Shown one piece after another: positions 21,866-28,231 of a stretch of DNA of 28,231 nucleotides. Both the position numbers and the translations under genes were made by a program. The notes under the pieces are model-generated. The model was not told the origin of the DNA and searched no databases. It saw nothing but the letters and a program-made list of their open reading frames with translations. Every line of letters begins with the position of its first letter. Positions within the stretch are counted from its first letter, which is position 1. Location: positions 1 to 28,231 of the forward strand of contig CAKQIY010000028.1 of NCBI GenBank assembly GCA_934247115.1. Direction: 5' to 3'. This stretch comes from an uncultured Coprococcus sp. (GTDB lineage Bacteria; Bacillota; Clostridia; Lachnospirales; Lachnospiraceae).

Positions 21866-24331
21866 TTACAACTCCACTATGGTAACTCCTGCATCGCCCT
21901 CTCCGAACTCTCCAAGACGGAAGGATTTGACATGTGGCTGTGATTTCAGAAATTGATGTATTCCTTTTCGGAGGGCTCCGGTACCCTTGCCGTGGATGAT
22001 GGTGACTCTGTGCAGATGAGCCATGAGAGCATCATCAAGGAATCTGTCCACAAGGGATGTGGCTTCATCGACCGTCATTCCGAGGACATTTATCTCAGGC
22101 TTGATGTTCATCATCCTGTTCATGCTCTTGCCACCTGTGACTGTGGCCTTCTGCGGTTTCTTCTTCTCATGCTCAACCAGCAGGAGATCAGTAGGTGGAA
22201 GAGCTGCGCTGATTATACCCATCTGGACCTTCAGCTTGCCCTTGGAGTCAGCCAGTGCCATGATGGTTCCCTCGGAATCCATGCTGATAACATGTACGGT
22301 ATCGCCAACCTTGAAGTCGGATGCTTTGTGGTCTGACTTTACAGTCTTGCGCTTCTCCTCGTTCATCTTGCCGAGGTCGTTGATCTTCGCGCGGAGTTTC
22401 TGTCTCTCGGCCTCCATCGCCTTGGCATCTGCCTTTGCCGGGTTGGTGGTCCATTTGTTGTATTTTCTTATGGCGGCATCGGCCTCAGCCTTCGCCTCCT
22501 CTATGATCTCGGATGCCTCCTGGCGCGCCTTTGCCAGAATCTCAGCTTTCTTGTCGGAGAGCTCGGAATCCTTCATCTGTGCACGCTCCTGAAGCTGTTT
22601 TGCGTCCTCCTTGAGCCTTGCGATATCAGCCTTGTCCTGCTCGATCTCACGTTTGCTTCTCTCAAGATCTGCGATCAATGTCTCAAAATCTACGGTATCG
22701 CTGTCGATATTGGCCTTGGCACTCTCAATGATGCTCTCGTTGATTCCAAGCTTCTTCGCTATGGCAAAAGCATTTGACTTTCCAGGAATACCGATCATCA
22801 GCTTGTATGTTGGCTGGAGTGTTGCCACGTCGAATTCGCAGCTTGCATTCTCGACACCCGGTGTGCTCATGGCAAATGTCTTGAGCTCACTGTAGTGTGT
22901 GGTCGCCATACATCTGACACCCATGTCGTTCAGGTGTGACAGGATGGCGATGGCAAGTGCTGCACCCTCTATAGGGTCCGTACCGCCGCCCAGCTCGTCG
23001 AAGAGGACCAGACTGCCCGGAGTTACGTGATCCAGTATGTACACGATGTTGCTCATGTGGGATGAGAATGTGGACAGGTTCTGCTCGATACTCTGCTCAT
23101 CTCCGATATCGGCAAACACATCGTCAAATACATTCAGCCTTGAACCATCAAGTGCCGGAATGTGAAGTCCAGACTGTCCCATGAGGGAGAAGAGACCGAG
23201 TGTTTTCAGTGACACCGTTTTACCACCGGTGTTCGGTCCTGTCACGATGAGGAGGTTGTAGTCCTCACCAAGCTTTATGTCCACAGGGACGACGGTGTGC
23301 TTCTCCAGCAGTGGGTGTCTTCCCTGCCTGATATCGACGATGCCGTCGGTGTTGAATATCGGTTCGGTTCCCTTGTAGCTTCTTGCAAATGAAGCTCTGG
23401 CAAAGATGAAATCCAGTTCAGCCAGAGTGTCAAAATCGTATTTTATGTATTCAATCTCTGCTGCGGTCTGCGCTGACAGAGATTCAAGTATCTTCTCAAT
23501 CTCGGCAAGCTCCTGATTGTCCAGCTCCTTCAGCTCGTTGTTCAGGTTCACGATGGCCATAGGCTCGATGAACACTGTTGCTCCGGTCGACGACTGGTCG
23601 TGTATCATACCAGGGAAATGGTTCTTGTACTCGGCCTTGACCGGGATACAGTATCTGCCGTTTCTCATGGTTACCAGGTTATCCTGAAACATGGTCTGCT
23701 TGCTGGTATCGCTGACAAGCTTTGCAAGCTGGTTGTGCAGCTTTTCATTTGTCAGACGCTTGTTCCTTCGCACGGCCTTGAGCCCTGATGAAGCGTCATC
23801 GGCAAATTCGTTCTCGGAAATTATGCATCTGTGGATCTCTCTGGAGAGATGCTCCAGAGGCATGAGCTCCAGAAATCTCGTGCGCAGGCTGTCCGGACAT
23901 GTGGTGCCATCCGGGTTCATGCTCAGACCAAGCATCTTGTTGGAGGCTTTCTCCTCCTCGATCTGCTCCTGACTGCGCCTTCTTGTATCGGTCATGCTGG
24001 TGCCCTCGTTCTCGCCGTATCTCTTGGCGGTGAGTGCGAGGTCCAGCATGCTTGCCATATCAAGCAGCTCAGCGGTGGTGAGGATACCCTCGACCTCAAG
24101 TCTCTTGAGTGAAGCGCCGATATCCTTGAGCCCTGCAAATGACAGATTGCCCTGGGTGTTCAGACGGCGGAGAGCATCCCTTGTCTCCTGCTGAAGAGCC
24201 TCGATCATGGCGAGATCCTTGCGGGGTTTTATGCGCTGGCACTTCCTCTTCGCCATGGGTGATGAGGCAAATGTGGTCAGCATCTCAACTATCTTGTTGT
24301 ATTCTATAACTCTTAATGTTCGTAGATTCAT
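21866..24331 (-). CDS. mutS2: Endonuclease MutS2
   Basis: MutS paralogue without mismatch-recognition domains; Bacillus studies link it to suppression of recombination and to splitting collided ribosomes. The 821-residue protein has the clamp and core helices, Walker A GPNTGGKT (365-372), Walker B LVLFDELGGGTDP, a long charged coiled coil (about 520-640), a KOW-like segment (about 660-700) and a C-terminal Smr domain (about 745-821) with IHGKGTGALRKG. The expected Smr LDLR(G) start is replaced by INVLGMTVDEA. Length is slightly above the Bacillus protein. A likely promoter is at 24612-24583, leaving a long leader. The regulator gene follows after 14 bp. Confidence 0.97.
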   Translation of the reverse strand: MNLRTLRVIEYNKIVEMLTTFASSPMAKRKCQRIKPRKDLAMIEALQQETRDALRRLNTQGNLSFAGLKDIGASLKRLEVEGILTTAELLDMASMLDLALTAKRYGENEGTSMTDTRRRSQEQIEEEKASNKMLGLSMNPDGTTCPDSLRTRFLELMPLEHLSREIHRCIISENEFADDASSGLKAVRRNKRLTNEKLHNQLAKLVSDTSKQTMFQDNLVTMRNGRYCIPVKAEYKNHFPGMIHDQSSTGATVFIEPMAIVNLNNELKELDNQELAEIEKILESLSAQTAAEIEYIKYDFDTLAELDFIFARASFARSYKGTEPIFNTDGIVDIRQGRHPLLEKHTVVPVDIKLGEDYNLLIVTGPNTGGKTVSLKTLGLFSLMGQSGLHIPALDGSRLNVFDDVFADIGDEQSIEQNLSTFSSHMSNIVYILDHVTPGSLVLFDELGGGTDPIEGAALAIAILSHLNDMGVRCMATTHYSELKTFAMSTPGVENASCEFDVATLQPTYKLMIGIPGKSNAFAIAKKLGINESIIESAKANIDSDTVDFETLIADLERSKREIEQDKADIARLKEDAKQLQERAQMKDSELSDKKAEILAKARQEASEIIEEAKAEADAAIRKYNKWTTNPAKADAKAMEAERQKLRAKINDLGKMNEEKRKTVKSDHKASDFKVGDTVHVISMDSEGTIMALADSKGKLKVQMGIISAALPPTDLLLVEHEKKKPQKATVTGGKSMNRMMNIKPEINVLGMTVDEATSLVDRFLDDALMAHLHRVTIIHGKGTGALRKGIHQFLKSQPHVKSFRLGEFGEGDAGVTIVEL

Positions 24332-24385
24332 TTTCTATGTTCCTTATTATTTAATATATTTATTTGAATTTGGTGTTTATGCAAA

Positions 24386-24417
24386 TGCATTTATATTAAT
24401 ATGTTTATATAAATGCA
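24386..24417. repeat. 11-bp perfect inverted repeat in the mutS2 leader
   Basis: TGCATTTATAT (24386-24396) and ATATAAATGCA (24407-24417) are perfect reverse complements around a 10-bp spacer, 55 bp upstream of the mutS2 start codon. It would form a hairpin in the mutS2 mRNA leader, or serve as a DNA operator. The function is unknown. Confidence 0.5.
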
Positions 24418-24582
24418 GAGCTGCTAACTTCATATGCATGGGAATGAATCTTGTGGGCATATGATAAATTGGATCAGTATTTAACCAGATCAGAGCTTAA
24501 TCCGCCCAGTGCTTAATTCAATAAGCGCTATAAAGCATAATTAACGATGCATAAAGATTCTAATTATAAACATACATAATTG

Positions 24583-24612
24583 ATTATACCCCTTATAATT
24601 ATAGAGCGTCAA
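24583..24612 (-). promoter_or_regulatory. Sigma-A promoter for mutS2-RR-HK operon
   Basis: On the minus strand: TTGACG (24612-24607), 18-bp spacer, perfect TATAAT (24588-24583). Transcription would begin near 24575, giving a leader of about 245 nt before the mutS2 ATG at 24331. The quality of the hexamers is the best on this strand in the region. Confidence 0.65.
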
Positions 24613-24759
24613 CATATTGCAGGTGTAGAAAAACATACATTTTTCCCTGATTAATCAAAGCGAATGGTTGCGGGAGGAAATCAAAGCTGATATTATGAAA
24701 AAGATAGGTTAAAGGGTGACTGGGCAATATATTTACAAAAGGAAGAGGAGAAAAAGCGG

Positions 24760-25197
24760 ATGAAAGAGTTGTTGCAGTTTTTGTTGGGGATAGTATTGAT
24801 GATAGCAGGCGGTGTGATGTTCCTTAAGAATGTCGTCGTATCCGACTGGGGACTTTTAAGTTCACTGTTTCGTATAGGTGGTGGTGTGAATATTGGAGGA
24901 ATCTTTATTGTCCTGCTGGTCATCGCATTTATCGCACTTCTGGTTAAGCCAAACATGGGAACAGGACTTGTGTTCACAGGACTTTGTATAGCATTCTTTG
25001 TATGCATCATAATCTCACTGAATGTTTCACTGAGATATATGTCAGGACTTGAGCTTACACTTATCCTTGGAACACTGTGCGTTGGAATCGCATTTGTCAT
25101 CAAGGGACTGTTCGGTGTGAGAAAGCTTGACAGGGAAGAGACCAGAAAGAATGGGAAGGCGGCTTCTGATAAGCTGCATGAGTATGATAAGATGTGA
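24760..25197 (+). CDS. Small polytopic membrane protein, unknown function
   Basis: A 145-residue hydrophobic protein with about four transmembrane segments (roughly 4-22, 46-63, 66-88, 100-122) and a charged C-terminal tail of about 25 residues (RKLDREETRKNGKAASDKL). The SD GAGGAG (24745-24750) and the ATG at 24760 look genuine. No catalytic or transport motif is visible and I cannot assign a family. It appears to be monocistronic: a hairpin follows at 25217-25268, then a new start region for the nuclease gene. Confidence 0.8.
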   Translation: MKELLQFLLGIVLMIAGGVMFLKNVVVSDWGLLSSLFRIGGGVNIGGIFIVLLVIAFIALLVKPNMGTGLVFTGLCIAFFVCIIISLNVSLRYMSGLELTLILGTLCVGIAFVIKGLFGVRKLDREETRKNGKAASDKLHEYDKM

Positions 25198-25216
25198 TGT
25201 GCGGAAATATAGTAAT

Positions 25217-25278
25217 ATAGGCGGTTGTGGAAATGTTCAGTAAATACTGGATTTTCATAACCGCCTATTGTATTCTTA
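25217..25278 (+). terminator. Long hairpin terminator after the small membrane-protein gene
   Basis: ATAGGCGGTT (25217-25226) pairs with AACCGCCTAT (25259-25268); inside, GTGGAAA/TTTTCAT and TTCAGTA/TACTGGA extend the stem with minor mismatches. The tail TTGTATTCTTA is U-rich but broken, so termination strength is moderate. Confidence 0.65.
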
Positions 25279-25337
25279 TATATGATTAAAATTAAAGCAT
25301 ACAATAATAATTAAACATAGAAAGAGGAAAAGAAAAA

Positions 25338-26276
25338 ATGGTATTTATAACAGATTTCAACGAAGGCGACATGATATCGAATGTCTATCTCTGCAAGAAC
25401 AAGCAGACAGGAACTACAAAATCAGGAAAGACATATTACAACCTGGAGCTTGTGGATAAGACAGGAAGCATAGCCGGAAAAGTCTGGGAGCTGACAAATG
25501 CTATAGGGCACTTTGAGGCAAAGAATTTCATCAAGATTGATGGTCAGGTGACATCGTTCAACAATGAGCTTCAGCTCAACATCAAGAAGATCAGGATTGC
25601 AGACGAGGGAGAGTACGTTGAGGCTGATTATATGCCATGCACCAAGAAGGATATAGAGCAGATGTACAAGGACCTGATGGCACTCGTAGAGTCACTCGAC
25701 AAGGATTACTACAAGGTGCTTCTGAAGAAATTCTTCGCCGAGGATCCTGCATTTGTCAAGGAGTTCAAGAACCATTCAGCGGCCAAGTCAATACATCACG
25801 GATACATAGGAGGCTTGCTTGAGCACTCACTGGCGGTTGCCAAGATGTGTGACTACTACACCACATATTATCCGGTGCTCAACAGAGATCTGCTGATCAC
25901 AGCGGCACTTCTCCACGACATTGGCAAGGTCTATGAGATCTCCAAGTTCCCTGAGAACGACTACACAGACGCAGGTCAGCTTCTGGGACACATAGTCATG
26001 GGAACGATGATGATCCGCGACAAGATCAATACCATAGACAATTTCCCTGCAAAGGCGGCAAATGAGCTGGAGCACTGCATACTGGCTCACCACGGAGAGC
26101 TTGAGTACGGCTCACCGAAGAAGCCGGCACTCATCGAGGCACTGGCACTGTCCATGGCGGACAACACAGACGCCAAGATCCAGACATTTATCCAGGAGCT
26201 GGATGCGGCAAAGGACAACAATGGCTGGCTGGGCTTCAACAGAGCGCTCCAGTCCAACATCCGAAAGACGTCATAG
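25338..26276 (+). CDS. yhaM: YhaM-family 3'-5' exoribonuclease (OB-fold + HD domain)
   Basis: Metal-dependent nuclease that in Bacillus YhaM/Cbf1 trims RNA and single-stranded DNA 3' ends. The 312-residue protein has an N-terminal OB-fold (about 8-90: LVDKTGSIAGKVWE, FIKIDGQV) and an HD domain (about 145-290) with HHGYIGGLLEHSL (H153/H154, H163), LLHDIGK (H193-D194) and further histidines in LGHIVMG and LAHHGE. Length and domain order match the family. SD AGAGGA (25324-25329) precedes ATG 25338. The gene is followed immediately by a 20-bp tandem-repeat array. Confidence 0.92.
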   Translation: MVFITDFNEGDMISNVYLCKNKQTGTTKSGKTYYNLELVDKTGSIAGKVWELTNAIGHFEAKNFIKIDGQVTSFNNELQLNIKKIRIADEGEYVEADYMPCTKKDIEQMYKDLMALVESLDKDYYKVLLKKFFAEDPAFVKEFKNHSAAKSIHHGYIGGLLEHSLAVAKMCDYYTTYYPVLNRDLLITAALLHDIGKVYEISKFPENDYTDAGQLLGHIVMGTMMIRDKINTIDNFPAKAANELEHCILAHHGELEYGSPKKPALIEALALSMADNTDAKIQTFIQELDAAKDNNGWLGFNRALQSNIRKTS

Positions 26277-26290
26277 GGACGTTGCTTTTG

Positions 26291-26450
26291 TCACGAGGAG
26301 TGTCCCTGTGTCACGAGGAGTGTCCCTGTGTCACGAGGAACGTCCCTGTATCAAGAAGAACGTCCCCGTGTCAAGAAGAGCGTCCCCGTGTTACGAGGAG
26401 CGTTCCTAGGTCACGAGGAGCGTCCCTGTGTCATAAGGAGTGCCTATGTG
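26291..26450 (+). repeat. 20-bp tandem repeat, eight in-phase copies
   Basis: Eight units of exactly 20 bp, consensus TCACGAGGAGCGTCCCTGTG, begin at 26291, 26311, 26331, 26351, 26371, 26391, 26411 and 26431; a ninth at 26451 is badly degraded. Units 1 and 2 are identical, units 4 and 5 differ at one base. There are no unique spacers, so it is not a CRISPR. AGGGAC on both flanks (26275-26280 and 26491-26496) is complementary to the GTCCCT in the units. It lies 14 bp after the nuclease stop codon. The unit is not a multiple of 3, and no credible protein is encoded. Confidence 0.92.
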
Positions 26451-26491
26451 CCATGAGAAATGGTATCATACTACGGTTAGATTAAAACAGA

Positions 26492-26521
26492 GGGACAATC
26501 TTCAAGTCAGAAGATTGTCCC
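26492..26521 (+). promoter_or_regulatory. Perfect 12-bp hairpin upstream of rlmD
   Basis: GGGACAATCTTC (26492-26503) and GAAGATTGTCCC (26510-26521) are perfect complements around a 6-nt loop AAGTCA. There is no T-run after it (ATGCTTGCAATAGG), so it is not a standard terminator; on the minus strand TTTTAAT lies beyond. It sits 28 bp before the rlmD ATG and may act as an mRNA 5'-end or 3'-end structure. Confidence 0.6.
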
Positions 26522-26549
26522 ATGCTTGCAATAGGAAGAGAGATAGTAT

Positions 26550-28231
26550 ATGTCAAATATTAGGAACAATAGAAGACCTAAGAACAATAGACGAGTAAAT
26601 GGTGTGCAGAGAAAAAATACCGGGGAGGCAGTGAATAGTGCCAGTTCAGATTTTAGAACATCCGGAACAGATGCGGCAAATACTGGTGAAGTCACACTTG
26701 TCAAAAATGAGAACTACCAGGTACTCATTGAGGACATGGGCAATGATGGAGAGGGCATTGGACACGTTCAGGGCATGACTGTATTTGTCAAGGATGCCGT
26801 GGTGGGCGATCTGGCGGAGGTGAAGATCGTCAAGGTGAAGAAGAACATAGCCTACGGAAGACTGATGAAGCTCATCACACCATCTCCATACCGTGTGGAG
26901 CCGGTGTGCGACAAGGCGAAACGATGCGGTGGATGCACCATGCAGCAGGTTTCCTATGGGCAGCAGCTCGAATACAAGTGGAACAAGGTGAAGAACTGTC
27001 TGCAGAGGATCGGCAAGATGGAGAACGTGGAAACAATCATGGAAAAACCTGCCTATGGCATGGATGATCCATTCCACTACAGGAATAAAGCACAGTTCCC
27101 TGTCGGAAGAGACAAGAACGGCAATGTGGTCATCGGATTCTACGCAGGAAGAAGCCACGACATCATAGACACAGAGAGCTGTGCCATCGGTGCGCCAGTG
27201 AATGACCAGATAGTTGCTATCGTCAGAAGCTTCATTGAGGACAATCACATATCGACCTACGATGAGGAGACTGGAAGAGGTCTGGTCAGACATATCCTTA
27301 TCAGAGTTGGATTTACCACCAAAGAGATCATGGTATGTCTGGTGACAAATGGCAACAAGCTTCCGCACAGTGAGATTTTGATAGATGAACTGGTTAAGAT
27401 AGAAGGAATGACATCCATTTGCCTGAACGTCAACAGGGAGAATACAAATCGTATACTCGGCGATAAGTGCATAACCCTCTGGGGACAGTCGTACATCACG
27501 GACTATATCGGCGACATCAAATATCAGATATCCCCATTGTCCTTCTATCAGGTAAATCCTGTCCAGACAAATGTTCTGTACAACAAGGCTTTGGAGTATG
27601 CGGACCTGTCAGGCGATGAGACCGTGTGGGACATGTACTGCGGAATAGGAACCATATCATTGTTCCTCGCACAGAAGGCAAAGAAGGTATACGGAGTGGA
27701 GATCGTTCCACAGGCTATAGATGACGCAAGACACAACGCCGAGATCAACGGGATCACAAATGCCGAGTTCTTTGTCGGTAAGGCAGAGGAAGTCGTTCCC
27801 GACATATATAAGAAGGGTGGCGACGGCTCCCACGCGGACGTCGTGGTCGTAGACCCACCACGAAAGGGCTGCGATCAGGTTCTTCTGGATACTCTGGTCC
27901 ACATGGCACCAGAGCGTATCGTCTACGTGAGCTGTGACCCGGCAACCCTGGCAAGAGATGTGAAGATACTTCAGGAGAAGGGGTATGAGGCGAAGAAGGT
28001 GGCGGTAGTTGATCAGTTTTGTCATAGTGGGCATGTGGAGACGGTTGTACTGCTTTCCCACAAAAAGCCAGACGGACATATCAACGTAAAAGTTGAGTTT
28101 GGCGAAGGTGAGGGAAAAGTTCCGCTTGATAATATCGCTAAAAGAGCCGAAGAGTACAAGCCCAAGGAACGAGTGACCTACAAAATGATAAAGGAGTACA
28201 TAGAAGCTAAATACGGCTTCAAAGTACATAC
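26550..28231 (+). CDS. rlmD: 23S rRNA (uracil-C5)-methyltransferase RlmD (RumA), with C-terminal extension, 3'-truncated by the window edge
   Basis: SAM-dependent [4Fe-4S] enzyme of the TrmA/RlmD family that methylates a uracil C5 in 23S rRNA. Visible 560 residues: an N/R-rich tail (1-50), TRAM domain (about 53-112), cluster ligands C120, C126, C129 and C211, a Rossmann domain with WDMYCGIGT and VVVDPPRKG, and catalytic C462 in YVSCDPATLARD. The family normally ends near VETVVLLS (about residue 503); here the frame continues for at least 54 more residues (VKVEFGEGEGK ... YKMIKEYIEAKYGFKVHT) and leaves the window. ATG 26550 follows AGGAAGAG; RlmCD-type double specificity cannot be excluded. 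Confidence 0.93.
   Translation, partial: MSNIRNNRRPKNNRRVNGVQRKNTGEAVNSASSDFRTSGTDAANTGEVTLVKNENYQVLIEDMGNDGEGIGHVQGMTVFVKDAVVGDLAEVKIVKVKKNIAYGRLMKLITPSPYRVEPVCDKAKRCGGCTMQQVSYGQQLEYKWNKVKNCLQRIGKMENVETIMEKPAYGMDDPFHYRNKAQFPVGRDKNGNVVIGFYAGRSHDIIDTESCAIGAPVNDQIVAIVRSFIEDNHISTYDEETGRGLVRHILIRVGFTTKEIMVCLVTNGNKLPHSEILIDELVKIEGMTSICLNVNRENTNRILGDKCITLWGQSYITDYIGDIKYQISPLSFYQVNPVQTNVLYNKALEYADLSGDETVWDMYCGIGTISLFLAQKAKKVYGVEIVPQAIDDARHNAEINGITNAEFFVGKAEEVVPDIYKKGGDGSHADVVVVDPPRKGCDQVLLDTLVHMAPERIVYVSCDPATLARDVKILQEKGYEAKKVAVVDQFCHSGHVETVVLLSHKKPDGHINVKVEFGEGEGKVPLDNIAKRAEEYKPKERVTYKMIKEYIEAKYGFKVH

Larger units (their letters stand above)
24332..24759. other. 428-bp AT-rich divergent intergenic region
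   Basis: Very AT-rich spacer between mutS2 (minus) and a small membrane-protein gene (plus). It contains the minus-strand promoter at 24583-24612, an 11-bp inverted repeat at 24386-24417, and a short imperfect stem AGTGCTTA / TAAGCGCT around 24510-24532. I saw no credible ORF: the longest open stretch, on the plus strand around 24207-24464, is a shadow of mutS2. No plus-strand promoter of good quality was found for the downstream gene. Confidence 0.6.

Noticed and set aside
24690..24715. Five-codon ORF (MKKIG) upstream of the small membrane-protein gene
   Set aside because: It has GGGAGGA only at a long distance and is too short to support; probably chance.
26291..26450. CRISPR array
   Set aside because: Units are contiguous 20-bp tandem repeats with no spacers, and no cas genes are in the window.
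26282..26485. 67-residue open frame made of the 20-bp repeats
   Set aside because: It would use TTG without a ribosome site, and reading 20-bp units in one frame simply yields a 20-residue period of C/R/S/P. All frames are open because the units lack stops, so coding is not supported.
26492..26521. Standard Rho-independent terminator
   Set aside because: The stem is perfect but followed by ATGCTTGC, with no U-tract.

Overview
The window reads as a contiguous chromosomal segment of an anaerobic Clostridia bacterium, most likely Lachnospiraceae (Coprococcus-like at best guess). The basis is gene content and style: F-type ATPase, [FeFe]-hydrogenase maturases HydG and HydF, a GTG-started sigma factor paired with a DUF4179 anti-sigma-like protein, MutS2, a YhaM-type nuclease, a DUF815 AAA ATPase, and strong AAGGAG/AGGAGG Shine-Dalgarno sites. 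I see no rRNA, tRNA, insertion sequence, prophage or CRISPR array. Taxonomy is inference; no marker gene was compared.

Layout. 1-1625: 3' end of the ATP synthase operon (atpD partial, atpC), followed by about 400 bp without a gene that carries several hairpins, a duplicated 22-bp motif and a terminator. 2032-2757: PlsC-type acyltransferase, preceded by a possible 8-codon leader ORF. 2919-8660 (+): a likely operon from a TTGACT/TACAAT promoter, with a single-pass membrane protein, hydG, hydF, a patatin-like lipase and a MATE transporter. 8633-11352 (-): a HAD phosphatase and an LTA-synthase-like sulfatase, whose 3' end overlaps the MATE gene tail to tail by 28 bp. 11548-14965 (+): DEDDh exonuclease, AI-2E-family permease, DUF815 AAA ATPase. 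15048-17767 (+): a 34-residue membrane microprotein, an AIR-synthase/HypE-like protein, TrmL and a WYL regulator, closed by a strong terminator. 17891-19483 (+): sigma factor and DUF4179 membrane protein. A bidirectional terminator separates these from 24331-19552 (-): mutS2, response regulator and histidine kinase, tightly packed in that order of transcription. 24760-28231 (+): a small membrane protein, a YhaM-like OB/HD nuclease, a 20-bp tandem-repeat array, and rlmD, which runs off the window end.

How the genes work together. HydG makes the CO/CN-bearing iron synthon from tyrosine and HydF is the scaffold that delivers the 2Fe subcluster to [FeFe]-hydrogenase; HydE and the hydrogenase are not in the window. 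The sigma/DUF4179 pair and the RR/HK pair are two adjacent envelope-sensing modules in convergent orientation. TrmL and RlmD modify RNA, and MutS2 acts on DNA and/or collided ribosomes.

Most of the window is ordinary housekeeping sequence. The points most worth a second look are the 34-residue microprotein, the structured duplicated intergenic block after atpC, the in-phase 20-bp tandem repeat, the C-terminal extension on RlmD, and the HypE-like protein that lacks the C-terminal cysteine. I found no convincing multi-gene novel system.
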